25,988 nt of DNA from Alitiscatomonas aceti (GCF_025567195.1 NZ_JAOQJF010000039.1:1-25988), one strand, 5' to 3'. Positions 1-8,148 are shown, counted from the stretch's first letter. The notes: generated from the letters alone by a model not told the origin. Made by a program: numbers and translations.

Positions 1-71
1 CGATAATTAAGCGACAGAGATACTACCAATCTCTGGAACAGGCTGCATAGGCAGTGATATCTTTGAGATAA

Positions 72-272
72 ATGTGTCAACCAATATTGACAATATCAAA
101 ACAAATGTTGGATAGGGGCACTGGAACAAAATCTCAGCAAGCACTAAAGCTGCAGCAGGAACAAAGGAAACAGCAGCGTAAGTCTAAAAGCCGGGAAGAC
201 AAATTGGCAGAAGAGAAAAAAATGTTTGATTTAAAACAAAAAAAGAAAAAAGAGAAACATCGAGGGCATTAA
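72..272 (+). pseudogene. yjdF: C-terminal remnant of a YjdF-family (DUF2992) gene
   Basis: The frame encodes a strongly basic, lysine/arginine/glutamine-rich tail with GTGTKSQQALKLQQEQRK and an end reading KKKEKHRGH. From memory this is the C-terminus of YjdF/DUF2992 proteins, which are usually about 130-140 residues. Only about 55 recognisable residues remain. An in-frame TAA directly precedes the apparent ATG, there is no ribosome-binding site, and the N-terminal half cannot be read in any frame of bases 1-71. It is therefore probably a decayed fragment. No azaaromatic (yjdF) riboswitch is visible in the available upstream sequence. The function of the family is unknown. The family match is fairly secure; the pseudogene status assumes the missing 5' half is not simply frameshifted before base 1. 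Confidence 0.6.
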
Positions 273-290
273 GAATGTAATGTATTCTTA
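270..290. promoter_or_regulatory. 7-bp perfect dyad between yjdF remnant and TfoX-like gene
   Basis: TAAGAAT and ATTCTTA are separated by 7 bases. The left arm contains the stop codon of the yjdF remnant. There is no T-run, so it is either a weak terminator or an operator for the next gene, whose ATG lies 26 bases further on. Confidence 0.25.
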
Positions 291-315
291 CACAAAATTT
301 GGTTTGAGGTAAACG

Positions 316-636
316 ATGGCATCAAGTAAAAATTATTTACAATTTGTTTTAGAGCAGCTGTCCGAGTTGGATGAAATTACATATCGGACTATGATGGGAG
401 AATTTATTATTTATTATCGTGGCAAGATCGTAGGAGGCATTTATGATGACAGACTGCTTGTAAAACCCACAAAGTCAGCAATTGCCTATATGACAGATCC
501 GGTATATGAAGTACCTTATGAGGGAGCAAAAGAGATGCTGCTGGTAGAGGAGGTTGATCAGAAAGAATTTTTGACAGGACTGTTCCACGCGATGTATGAT
601 GAACTGCCGCTGCCCAAACCCAAAAAGAAAAAATAG
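316..636 (+). CDS. TfoX/Sxy N-terminal-domain protein
   Basis: This 106-residue protein consists of a TfoX N-terminal domain and a short basic tail ending PKPKKKK. The diagnostic stretch is TYRTMMGEFIIYYRGKIVGG, followed by DDRLLVKPTKSA and a segment containing PYEGAKEMLLVEE. In gamma-proteobacteria TfoX/Sxy regulates competence; the stand-alone N-domain proteins of Firmicutes have no settled role, so a regulatory function should not be assumed. The ATG is preceded by a modest GAGGT site. It lies 24 bases upstream of the hydrolase gene in the same direction, so the two may be co-transcribed and share the terminator at 1310-1350. Both look like ordinary chromosomal genes rather than part of the mobile element that follows. 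Confidence 0.85.
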   Translation: MASSKNYLQFVLEQLSELDEITYRTMMGEFIIYYRGKIVGGIYDDRLLVKPTKSAIAYMTDPVYEVPYEGAKEMLLVEEVDQKEFLTGLFHAMYDELPLPKPKKKK

Positions 637-660
637 GTATTGCGAAGGGAAAACAAATAA

Positions 661-1260
661 ATGGACAAGGCAATTTTGTATATACATGGTAAAGGTGGAA
701 ATCCGAAAGAGGCAGAGTATTATAAAGTGCTCTTTGAAGAATATGATGTAATTGGTTTTGACTATTCCTCACAGTTACCTTGGGAAGCGAAAAAAGAGTT
801 CCCCAGATTGTTTGATAACCTATGCGGAACATATGAAACAGTAACAGTGATTGCGAACAGCATTGGTGCTTTCTTTGCTATGAGTGCTTTGGCAGACAGC
901 AAAATAGAGAAGGCATACTTTATTTCTCCGGTTGTAGATATGGAAAGATTGATTCGGAATATGATGCAGTGGGCGAATGTGACCGAAGATGATTTGCAGA
1001 AACAGAAAGAAATCCCGACATCCTTTGGGGAAACACTTTCCTGGGCTTATCTTTGTTATGTGAGGGAGCATCCTGTTACCTGGACTGTTCCAACGCACAT
1101 TCTGTATGGAGAAAAGGATAACTTGACATCGTATGAAACAATAGCTGAGTTTGCAGATAGAATCGGATCAACACTTACAGTTATGGAAAACGGGGAGCAC
1201 TGGTTTCATACGAAAGAGCAGATGGACTTTCTTTCTGACTGGATTAAGCAATGTACATGA
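661..1260 (+). CDS. small alpha/beta-hydrolase
   Basis: This 199-residue single-domain hydrolase opens with the oxyanion-hole motif HGKGG (about residues 9-13). It has a nucleophile elbow ANSIGA (serine near 67, a variant of G-x-S-x-G), a likely acid in GEKDNL (aspartate near 153) and a late histidine in GEHWFH (about 180), giving a complete Ser-Asp-His triad in the right order. There is no signal peptide or membrane segment, so it is cytoplasmic. It resembles short YdeN/serine-hydrolase-like proteins; the substrate cannot be predicted. The start has a moderate AAGGG site about 12 bases upstream. It follows the TfoX-like gene closely and is followed by an intrinsic terminator, so 316-1260 probably forms a two-gene unit. 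Confidence 0.85.
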   Translation: MDKAILYIHGKGGNPKEAEYYKVLFEEYDVIGFDYSSQLPWEAKKEFPRLFDNLCGTYETVTVIANSIGAFFAMSALADSKIEKAYFISPVVDMERLIRNMMQWANVTEDDLQKQKEIPTSFGETLSWAYLCYVREHPVTWTVPTHILYGEKDNLTSYETIAEFADRIGSTLTVMENGEHWFHTKEQMDFLSDWIKQCT

Positions 1261-1309
1261 TATGTTCAAATGTTGAAACTATGTAACGGAAGAAGATGTG
1301 ATAAAAAGT

Positions 1310-1350
1310 AAAAGGAGCCATGGTGTGTGATAAGCCATAGGTTCCTTTTT
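1310..1350 (+). terminator. intrinsic terminator after the hydrolase gene
   Basis: AAAAGGAGCC pairs with GGTTCCTTTT (one G-U), extended by TGG/CCA around a loop, and ends in a T-run. It separates the chromosome-like genes from the mobilisation operon that starts 20 bases later. Confidence 0.75.
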
Positions 1351-1370
1351 GCTTTCTAAAAAGGAGTAAC

Positions 1371-4247
1371 ATGGCAAAACTTATTTTTACTTCCCGATAT
1401 TTAAAAGATGCAAAACCATCTCAGAAAGAAAATTATGTCCATTACATTGGAACGCGGAAAGGGGTAGAGAAAATTGATACAAGTAAAAAGCACCTCCCAG
1501 CAACGGTGAGTCAAAAGAAGTTAGTGCATCAGCTCCTGCAGGATTTTCCGGCGACAAAAGAAATGCTGGAGTATGAAGATTATCAAAGAAAACCAACAAT
1601 CGAAAATGCCTCGGAATTTATTTCTTGTGTATTGGAACAAAATCTTGATATAGCAGCGACGCGAAAAAATTATGTGGATTATCTGGCGCATCGTCCCCGT
1701 GTAGAAAAGATTGGTGAGCATGGTCTGTTTACAGATGAGGGAGAACCGGTGGTTCTTGGACAGGTGCAGAATCAAGTGGCAGATCACAAGGGAGTTGTGT
1801 GGACCCATGTGATTTCCCTTCGGCGCGAGGATGCAGCCCGGTTAGGGTATGACAGTGCTGTTCAGTGGATGGCATTGCTGCGTTCCAAACGGGCAATGCT
1901 GTGTAAGCATATGAAAATTGACAGCGCCAATCTGAAATGGTACGCTGCATTTCATAATGAAAGCCATCATCCCCATGTTCATCTATTGGTGTACTCAGTA
2001 AAAGATGGAGAAGGGTATCTGACAAAGCAGTCGATTGAGGCCATGCGTTCTGAGCTGGCGCATGATATTTTCCGTCAGGATTTTGCAAATATTTATGAGG
2101 AACAGGCGCAGTCTCGTATGGATTTAAAGGAACGGTCGGAAGTTGTAATGAAGACATGGATAGATGAAATACGGGCGGGGACGCTTAAGAGTTCGGAAAT
2201 TGAAACCAGTATGATGCAGCTTTCTAAACGGCTGCAGAATACAGGTGGGAAAAAGGTTTATGGCTACCTGAAGAGAGATGTGAAGGATCTGGTCGATCAC
2301 ATCGTAGACGAGTTGGAGAAAGATGACCGGGTGTCTGCCCTGTACCGGGAATGGGGGCTATGGGAGGATGAGATTGTGAAGACCTACCGAAAACAGACGG
2401 AAGAATTACCGCCTTTATCAAAACAGCCTAAATTAAAAAGTATCAAAAATATGGTGATTGCAGAAGCATTGAGGCTTGGCAGTCATCATTTTTTGTTTGA
2501 AGAGAATGAAGATGGATACTCAGAACCAAAGGACGATTTTTTTATACAAGAACCAGATCCGGTAGCAGAGCTGACAGGGGAACTAGATTCGGACTATGCG
2601 GTGGAGGAACTCAAGCAAGAGCTTTTTCCTAATGGCAGAAAAGAAAAATCCAGTTCCAACTGGTGGACAGATGGATATATACAGGCTAGGAATTATTTGT
2701 ATGGCAGCGATTCTACATTGCAGGATTTTGAAAAGGCATATCAGAAGTTCCTTCAGGAAGCAGAGCAGGGGAATGGGTTTGCCATGCACGACCTTGGTCG
2801 AATGTTTGCGGATGGCTTGGGACGGGATGCGGATGTGGGGCTGGCACAGAAATGGTATGAGAAAGCATTGGAAGCATTTCTTGTAAGAGAAGAATCCGTA
2901 AAGAAAAAGGAGAAACCATATCTGCAATATCGTATTGGGAAAATGTATGCTTCTGGTTTGGGAGCAGAACAAAATTATGAAAAGGCGGCACACTGGTTTT
3001 CTCAGGCGGCTGCAATGGATCATAAGTATGCCCAGTATTCTCTGGCTGGGCTTTACCGGCGGGGCCGGGGGGTGGAGCAAAATGATATACGGGCGTTTTC
3101 TCTATATATGAGTTCAGCAGAGCAGGGGAATCCTTATGCCAGCCTGGAACTGGCGAAGATGTATAGGGATGGTTTTGGTACAGAGCCGGATTTACAGCAG
3201 GCAGAGTGGAGATTTCAGAATGCGTATTCCGGTTTTGTGGTTCTGGAAGAAAAAAGTCATGATGATAAACTCCAGTACCGGATTGGTCAGATGCTTCATA
3301 CTGGAACGGGAACCAGCAAAGATGATGAGGGGGCGGCCAGGTATTGGGAAAAGTCTGCAAAGTTGGGGAATATCAATGCTCAGTATGCACTTGGAACACT
3401 CTTGCTGGAAACGGGAAGTGGAGACAGCGGCCAGGCAGTGGAATGGCTTACAAAAGCAGCAAATGCAGAGCACTCAGCCGCCCAGTATGTGTTGGGGAAA
3501 TTATACCAGGATGGTGTGTATTTTAATAAAGATATGGATCAGGCCATGAAATGGTTCCGCTCTGCAGCGGAACTTGGAAATGAATATGCTGCATATCGGA
3601 TGGGATGTTTGTTGCTTTTGGGGGAGGAAATACCGAAGGATGTGGAAGCGGCTGTGAAGTGGCTCAGCCTGTCAGCGGAAAAAGGAAATCTGTATGCGCA
3701 GTATCGGCTTGGAATGTTATATCTCAAGGGGGAAGAGTTTTCTCCTCAAGTGGAAGTGGCAATGAAATGGCTTCAACAGGCAGCGGAGCAGAAAAATGAA
3801 TGGGCCTTTTATCAGTTAGGGAAGTTATATCTTTCAGGAGAACATGTAACGAAAAATGTGGAAACAGCAGTACATTACCTAGGACTATGTGCGGAAAAAG
3901 GAAACCAGTATGCTCAGTATGTATTGGGAAAGTTATATCTCTGTGGCAGAGATGTTTCCCGTGATCGGGAAAAGGCAGTGGAATATCTGACAGCATCGGC
4001 AGAACAAGGAAATTTGTATGCCAGTTTTTTACTGGAACATCTGGATGCATATCAGGATCCGTCCTTGTTTCTGGCAGCAACCAGGCTGCTTCATCATCTG
4101 GAAAAGCTGTTTTGCGAAGAAGTACAGAGACCGATGGAAATGAAGCGGTATCAGATTGACCGGAAACGACGCAGGAAACTGTCAGAGAAAAAGCAGGCTC
4201 AAGGACATCATAGGGATGACCCGGAGCCGGCACAAGGTATTTATTGA
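1371..4247 (+). CDS. MobP-type (MobP3/MobL-like) relaxase with C-terminal Sel1 repeats
   Basis: The relaxase nicks the origin of transfer and pilots the strand during conjugation. The start MAKLIFTSRYLKDAK...NYVHYIGTRKGVEKID matches what I recall of the Clostridia MobP3/MobL family. The metal-binding three-histidine motif is HNESHHPHVHLLVYS (about residues 193-207). The relaxase part is roughly residues 1-380. From about 445 to 890 come some eleven or twelve Sel1-like repeats (pattern A..W...AAE.GN..AQY.LG.LY..G), which form a TPR-like solenoid for protein contacts. The tail is very basic (DRKRRRKLSEKK). AAGGAG sits 5 bases before the ATG. It is the first gene of an operon with the primase-like and VirD4-like genes; its stop is 14 bases before the next ATG. 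At 958 residues it is long because of the repeat tail. Confidence 0.9.
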   Translation: MAKLIFTSRYLKDAKPSQKENYVHYIGTRKGVEKIDTSKKHLPATVSQKKLVHQLLQDFPATKEMLEYEDYQRKPTIENASEFISCVLEQNLDIAATRKNYVDYLAHRPRVEKIGEHGLFTDEGEPVVLGQVQNQVADHKGVVWTHVISLRREDAARLGYDSAVQWMALLRSKRAMLCKHMKIDSANLKWYAAFHNESHHPHVHLLVYSVKDGEGYLTKQSIEAMRSELAHDIFRQDFANIYEEQAQSRMDLKERSEVVMKTWIDEIRAGTLKSSEIETSMMQLSKRLQNTGGKKVYGYLKRDVKDLVDHIVDELEKDDRVSALYREWGLWEDEIVKTYRKQTEELPPLSKQPKLKSIKNMVIAEALRLGSHHFLFEENEDGYSEPKDDFFIQEPDPVAELTGELDSDYAVEELKQELFPNGRKEKSSSNWWTDGYIQARNYLYGSDSTLQDFEKAYQKFLQEAEQGNGFAMHDLGRMFADGLGRDADVGLAQKWYEKALEAFLVREESVKKKEKPYLQYRIGKMYASGLGAEQNYEKAAHWFSQAAAMDHKYAQYSLAGLYRRGRGVEQNDIRAFSLYMSSAEQGNPYASLELAKMYRDGFGTEPDLQQAEWRFQNAYSGFVVLEEKSHDDKLQYRIGQMLHTGTGTSKDDEGAARYWEKSAKLGNINAQYALGTLLLETGSGDSGQAVEWLTKAANAEHSAAQYVLGKLYQDGVYFNKDMDQAMKWFRSAAELGNEYAAYRMGCLLLLGEEIPKDVEAAVKWLSLSAEKGNLYAQYRLGMLYLKGEEFSPQVEVAMKWLQQAAEQKNEWAFYQLGKLYLSGEHVTKNVETAVHYLGLCAEKGNQYAQYVLGKLYLCGRDVSRDREKAVEYLTASAEQGNLYASFLLEHLDAYQDPSLFLAATRLLHHLEKLFCEEVQRPMEMKRYQIDRKRRRKLSEKKQAQGHHRDDPEPAQGIY

Positions 4248-4261
4248 CGAAGGAGGATGGC

Positions 4262-5200
4262 ATGGGAGAATTTGTTTATTTTACGGAAGAACAGAAACAG
4301 AGGGCCAATGCGGTGGATCTGGAAGATTTTCTTTCCAGGCAGGGGGAAAAGTTGCTTCGTTCTGGAAGAGAAAAGCGCCTGGCCAGTGATCACAGCATTA
4401 CAGTGAGGGGAAATCGATGGTATGATCACGCGACAGAAAAGGGAGGCTGTGCCATTGACTTTGTGCGGATGTTTTATAACCAGAGCTTTCCGGATGCAGT
4501 TACAATGCTGCTTGGCGGAGAACAGGGAGTTGCATACCGGGAAAGCGTGAATCAGCAACCAGAACCGAAAAAGCCATTCGTACTTCCAGAGGCGAACCAG
4601 ACCATGTACCGTGCTTTTGCGTATCTGATAAAGACAAGGTGTGTGGATCCTAAAGTAGTATCTGTATTTGCAGGAAAACACATGATCTATGAAGATGTCA
4701 AATATCATAATGTTGTGTTTGTGGGTTTTGATTCAGATGGAATTCCACGCCATGCACATAAAAGGGGAACCTGTCAGAAGGGACAACCATTTAAGGGGAA
4801 TGTAGAAGGATGTGATCCAAGGTACAGTTTTCGTTGGGTTGGGAAGAGTAATACCGTGTATGTATTTGAGGCGCCGATTGATATGCTGTCTTTTATTTCC
4901 ATGTATCAAAAGGGGTGGATGGATCATAGTTATGTGGCACTCTGTGGGGTGGCAGAACATGCGTTGATGCAGCTTTTGAATGATGCACCGCATATCTCCC
5001 AAATTGCTTTATGTCTGGATCATGATAAGGCGGGAATCCAGGCAAAGGAACGGATAAAGAAAAACCTGTCTGAGCGGGGATACCATATGGTATTCTCGCT
5101 TTTTTCAAATCTTAAGGATTGGAATGAGGATCTTCAAGAACTGAAGAAGCCACCGCCGGAATATATGAACAGACAGCAGACAGTTATACAGATGATGTGA
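4262..5200 (+). CDS. DUF3991/Toprim-domain primase-like protein
   Basis: A 312-residue protein of the DUF3991-plus-Toprim type found beside relaxases in Firmicutes ICEs. The N-terminal part (HSITVRGNRWYDHATEKGG, about 45-65) resembles the primase-type zinc-finger-derived domain. The Toprim part has its glutamate in VFEAPIDMLSF (near 202) and the D-x-D motif in LCLDHDKAG (near 251). Toprim proteins of this kind are thought to prime or process the transferred strand; that role is inferred. The ATG at 4262 is preferred over the TTG at 4244 because AAGGAGG lies 5 bases before it and the TTG would overlap the relaxase stop. It is co-transcribed with the relaxase upstream and the coupling protein downstream. 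Confidence 0.85.
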   Translation: MGEFVYFTEEQKQRANAVDLEDFLSRQGEKLLRSGREKRLASDHSITVRGNRWYDHATEKGGCAIDFVRMFYNQSFPDAVTMLLGGEQGVAYRESVNQQPEPKKPFVLPEANQTMYRAFAYLIKTRCVDPKVVSVFAGKHMIYEDVKYHNVVFVGFDSDGIPRHAHKRGTCQKGQPFKGNVEGCDPRYSFRWVGKSNTVYVFEAPIDMLSFISMYQKGWMDHSYVALCGVAEHALMQLLNDAPHISQIALCLDHDKAGIQAKERIKKNLSERGYHMVFSLFSNLKDWNEDLQELKKPPPEYMNRQQTVIQMM

Positions 5201-5248
5201 GAGGAGGGGAGTAGGATACAGGGAGTCATTATATTTATTTGTATAGGT

Positions 5249-7033
5249 TTGGGGATGTTCGCTGTAATCGGCAGTCTGGTAATGATATCAAATCATTATA
5301 CCTTAAACGGAATTAAATCGAGAACGGTAGGAGACGGGCAGTATGGAACTGCACGGTTTGCAACGGAAAAGGAAATACGGGAAACGTATGCACATGTACC
5401 ATATGAACCGGAACAATGGAGAGCAGGAAAGCATCTACCAAAAGAGCAGGGGCTGGTAGTTGGATGCAAAAAGAAAGGAAATTCCATCACAGCACTGGTA
5501 GACAGTGGAGATATTCACTGTCTCATGATCGGGGCAGCAGGAGTGGGTAAGACGGCAAACTTCTTATACCCCAATATCGAATATGCCTGTGCTTCTGGAA
5601 TGAGTTTCCTCACCACAGACACGAAGGGCGATCTGTTTCGTAATTATGCAGGTATAGCCAAGGAATATTATGGCTATCGGATTTCCATTCTGGATTTACG
5701 AAATCCCACCCGTTCTGATGGCAACAATATCCTGACACTGGTTAATAAATACATGGATGAGTATTTAAAGAATCCTGAAAATCTGGCAGCAAAGGCAAGA
5801 GCAGAGAAGTATGCGAAAATTACAGCTAAAACCATCATCTGCTCTGAAGGGGCTTCTGCCAGCAGTTATGGACAAAATGCTTTTTTCTATGATGCAGCAG
5901 AAGGTTTGCTGACTTCTGTGATTCTGTTGATTGCAGAGTATTGCCCGCCAGAGAAACGCCATATCATTTCTGTGTTCAAGCTGATTCAGGATCTTCTGGC
6001 GCCATCCCCCGTGAAGAACCGGAGCCTGTTCCAGTTACTTATGGATAAGTTGCCACCTACTCACAAGGCGAAGTGGTTTGCAGGAGCAGCTTTAAATTCT
6101 GCGGATCAGGCAATGGCCTCTGTGCTATCCACAACCATGTCCAGATTGAATGCGTTTCTGGATTCTGAAATGGAACAGATCCTGTGCTTTGAGAGTACCT
6201 TGGACACGGAAACATTCTGTAGGGAAAAGTCAGCAATTTTTATTGTGCTGCCGGAAGAAGATAACACGAAGTATTTTATGGTATCCCTGTTTTTACAGCA
6301 GCTTTACCGGGAAATGTTGACGATTGCAGATGAACATGGAGGAAAGCTGCCCAACAGAGTCATGATGTTTGCGGATGAAATTGGAACCATACCAAAAATT
6401 GAATCCATGGAGATGATGTTTTCCGCAGGCCGTTCCAGACGGATCAGCATGGTTCCTATCATTCAGAGCTTTGCGCAGTTGGAAAAGAATTATGGAAAAG
6501 AAGGTTCCAGTATTATCATCGATAACTGCCAGGATATTTTGTTTGGAGGTTTTGCACCAAACTCAGAGAGCGCAGAAATCTTATCAAAAGCATTGGGAAA
6601 CAGAACAGTGTTGTCTGGTTCTATATCCAGAGGAAAAAATGACCCCAGCCAGAGCCTGCAGATGATGAGCAGACCATTAATGGCGCCGGAGGAGTTAAAG
6701 ACCTTGCCAAAAGGGAATTTCATTCTTGCTAAGACAGGGGTATGCCCTATGAAAACAAGACTTCCTTTGTTTTTAAAATGGGGTATCCGGTTTGAGGAGG
6801 TTTATGAAGTCCCGGAACAGGCAGCAAGAGAAGTTGTATATGCTGACCGATTGGAATTGGAGGAGGAAATAGTAAGGCGGTCTGATTTTGATGAGGAAGA
6901 CTTATGGAGGGGATCTGTTGAAAGCGGAAAGTTGGAGGAGGCTTCTTTTTTAGGAGGAAAGGCTCGTGGAGAGACAGCGAAGGAAAAACAGCATAAGGCA
7001 GCTACTCGAAGACCACCTCTTAGAACCGATTAG
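5249..7033 (+). CDS. VirD4/TraG-like conjugative coupling protein
   Basis: This is the inner-membrane ATPase that links the relaxosome to the type IV secretion channel. Walker A is GAAGVGKTANF (about 95-105), followed by TTDTKGDLFRNYAG; Walker B is VMMFADEIGT (about 371-380), followed by the RRISMVPIIQSFAQLEKNYG segment typical of the clostridial VirD4 family. About 594 residues is normal. The given start is the first accepted codon, a TTG, but it has no suitable ribosome-binding site. A strong GAGGAGGGG at 5201-5209 points to a start near 5213-5218, and the same frame upstream encodes a hydrophobic stretch (GVIIFICIGLGMF) that would complete the N-terminal membrane helix; the codon there is ATA. 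The tail (after about 530) is charged. An HTH gene follows 15 bases downstream. Confidence 0.92.
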   Translation: MGMFAVIGSLVMISNHYTLNGIKSRTVGDGQYGTARFATEKEIRETYAHVPYEPEQWRAGKHLPKEQGLVVGCKKKGNSITALVDSGDIHCLMIGAAGVGKTANFLYPNIEYACASGMSFLTTDTKGDLFRNYAGIAKEYYGYRISILDLRNPTRSDGNNILTLVNKYMDEYLKNPENLAAKARAEKYAKITAKTIICSEGASASSYGQNAFFYDAAEGLLTSVILLIAEYCPPEKRHIISVFKLIQDLLAPSPVKNRSLFQLLMDKLPPTHKAKWFAGAALNSADQAMASVLSTTMSRLNAFLDSEMEQILCFESTLDTETFCREKSAIFIVLPEEDNTKYFMVSLFLQQLYREMLTIADEHGGKLPNRVMMFADEIGTIPKIESMEMMFSAGRSRRISMVPIIQSFAQLEKNYGKEGSSIIIDNCQDILFGGFAPNSESAEILSKALGNRTVLSGSISRGKNDPSQSLQMMSRPLMAPEELKTLPKGNFILAKTGVCPMKTRLPLFLKWGIRFEEVYEVPEQAAREVVYADRLELEEEIVRRSDFDEEDLWRGSVESGKLEEASFLGGKARGETAKEKQHKAATRRPPLRTD

Positions 7034-7048
7034 CAGAGAGGAGAACAG

Positions 7049-7312
7049 ATGGCTTATTTTTCTAAAATTTATTCTTCAGATCTGCCTCATCGGGCTAAAG
7101 CTGTGTATATGTATTTGAAAGACCGGAGTAATACAGACGGACAATGCTATCCTGCGATTGGTACTATCGCAAAGGAATTAAACCTATCACGGAGAACTGT
7201 AGAGCGGGCGATTCAGGATCTGGTAAAGGCTGGGCTTATAAAAAAGGAACAGAGGTGGCGTGAAAACGGAGGAAAAAGCAGTCTTTTGTATACGCTGATA
7301 GACAGCAGCTAG
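7049..7312 (+). CDS. small winged-HTH (HTH_36-like) DNA-binding protein
   Basis: An 87-residue protein with a clear winged helix: YPAIGTIAKELNLSRRTVERA (about 32-52) is helix-turn-helix and DLVKAGLIKKEQRW the wing approach. The HTH_36 fold is common in plasmid replication initiators and ICE-encoded regulators. A protein of this kind often follows VirD4 in clostridial ICEs; it may autoregulate the transfer operon, which is an inference. GAGAGGAG lies just before the ATG. It is the last gene of the transfer block; the VirB4, VirB6 and PrgI genes expected next are missing. Confidence 0.8.
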   Translation: MAYFSKIYSSDLPHRAKAVYMYLKDRSNTDGQCYPAIGTIAKELNLSRRTVERAIQDLVKAGLIKKEQRWRENGGKSSLLYTLIDSS

Positions 7313-7319
7313 AAGATAC

Positions 7320-7352
7320 GCCACCAAGGGATCAGTTTGTTTTCTTGGTGGC
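7320..7352 (+). terminator. 9-bp hairpin after the transfer operon
   Basis: GCCACCAAG pairs perfectly with CTTGGTGGC around a 15-base, T-rich loop, 7 bases after the HTH gene. There is no T-run after it, so termination is likely but not certain. Beyond it, 7353-7610 holds no gene I can support; a short frame beginning MTYEEKVSLEEI at about 7370 stops at once. Confidence 0.45.
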
Positions 7353-7610
7353 ATATGGGATATGGCAATATGACATATGAAGAGAAGGTATCACTTGAAG
7401 AAATATAATAATCAGAGAAAAAATTAGGCAGTTATCTATAAAAAAAGAAGGTGAGTGTGAGGTTAATGCGTATCAATTTTTGGTGAATATAAAACAACTT
7501 AGGGTAAGAAAAATATTCCCGAATAAAACAATATGTGGTATAATAAAAAGCAATGCTATGTGAACAAAAAATCCTTTCCTGTTATCTTAACACACTCTGT
7601 AAAGCAAACA

Positions 7611-7653
7611 AAGTGCGTAAGTTTTGAAATTGGTTTTCTCAACTTACACACTT
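7611..7653. terminator. long hairpin at the 3' end of the small minus-strand gene
   Basis: AAGTGCGTAAGTT pairs with AACTTACACACTT (12 of 13 positions) around a 17-base loop. It begins at the stop codon of the minus-strand gene 7653-7844, so it probably terminates that gene. A second small stem (CCTCT/AGAGG, 7664-7678) followed by T6 reads as a plus-strand terminator inside that gene's end. Confidence 0.45.
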
Positions 7654-7844
7654 TATTTTACACCCTCTATTTCAGAGGTATTTTTTCCTCCTATTTTATT
7701 CCATACATAAATTTTGTATGTTAGACTGGAATAAACAATAGTACCACCATCTTCTAATACCTGTTTGTTCCATGGGAAAAATAAAAACCAGGAAATAATA
7801 ATTGAGATCACAGCTGTAAATATTATAAGATGTAACTTTTTCAT
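7653..7844 (-). CDS. small membrane-anchored protein, DGGT-motif hypothetical
   Basis: A 63-residue protein: one N-terminal membrane helix or signal anchor (KLHLIIFTAVISIIISWFLFFP, shown to 20: residues about 3-24), then EDGGTIVYSSLTYKIYVWNK. The DGG(T)-x-x-Y-x-x-LTYKI pattern recurs, as I recall, in small uncharacterised proteins of Clostridia, which usually run a little further to a GTEIYIFP-like end. Here the protein stops at EIEGVK, exactly where a plus-strand hairpin and T6 begin, so the 3' end may have been replaced by a rearrangement. The ribosome-binding site (AAGGG) is weak, and a 15-codon frame with a much better site lies just upstream. Function unknown. Confidence 0.5.
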   Translation of the reverse strand: MKKLHLIIFTAVISIIISWFLFFPWNKQVLEDGGTIVYSSLTYKIYVWNKIGGKNTSEIEGVK

Positions 7845-7859
7845 ACTAAATACCCTTAT

Positions 7860-7907
7860 CTAGAGACGAAACAATCTCATATTTCTACATTTTATCAAAT
7901 TCTGCAT
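7860..7907 (-). CDS. possible 15-codon leader peptide
   Basis: On the minus strand GAGGAGG is followed 7 bases later by an ATG that opens the frame MQNLIKCRNMRLFRL and stops 15 bases before the small membrane gene. The ribosome-binding site is far better than that of the gene itself. It may be a translated leader, or the 5' end of a lost gene. Too short to call confidently. Confidence 0.25.
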   Translation of the reverse strand: MQNLIKCRNMRLFRL

Positions 7908-7962
7908 TGGATACACCTCCTCGTATCTGTATCTTATCATTTCTTAGGTTATAATACAATAA

Positions 7963-8021
7963 AAATCCTGGAAATGCAGTCAAGGTAAGGGTTCCAGCCT
8001 TGACTGACATTTCTGGGATTT
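7963..8021. repeat. long imperfect inverted repeat (about 23-bp arms)
   Basis: The arms 7963-7985 and 7998-8021 match at all but a TG/CA dinucleotide pair and one bulged base, around a 12-base loop. The left arm ends GCAGTCAAGG and the right begins CCTTGACTGAC. It lies in the 400-base gap between the minus-strand endolysin and the small membrane gene. It could be the endolysin's terminator (no T-run follows directly on the minus strand) or a small palindromic element. Confidence 0.55.
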
Positions 8022-8132
8022 GATATGATTTGAAGAGTAGGTTAACGGGACTTACACAGATTCTATTACACTCTGTATACAGGTTTGCTCCAGTTTTGTA
8101 CAGGTACGGACTATCTACCGTTTACATATATA

Positions 8133-8148
8133 TAATACTAATGGTTAT
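8133..8148 (+). promoter_or_regulatory. AATAC-N5-GTTRY motif, copy 1
   Basis: TAATACTAATGGTTAT. One of four similar sites (others at 9344, 18747 and 18820), all on the plus strand. It lies about 100 bases past the 3' end of the minus-strand endolysin. Candidate operator half-sites AWWAC/GTWWT; the regulator is unproven. Confidence 0.3.

Noticed and set aside
1261..1371. Attachment site or origin of transfer before the relaxase
   Set aside because: The only clear structure is the terminator; no repeated end matching the recombinase region was found.
3136..3799. Several frames overlapping the Sel1 repeats
   Set aside because: Shadow frames of the repeat-rich relaxase gene.
7533..7724. 63-codon plus-strand frame as a gene
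   Set aside because: No ribosome-binding site and unlikely composition; it crosses the hairpin and the end of the minus-strand gene.
8121..8148. TTTACA on the plus strand as another group-5 promoter
   Set aside because: Sixteen bases on it reads GGTTAT, not CTTATT, and no plus-strand gene follows.
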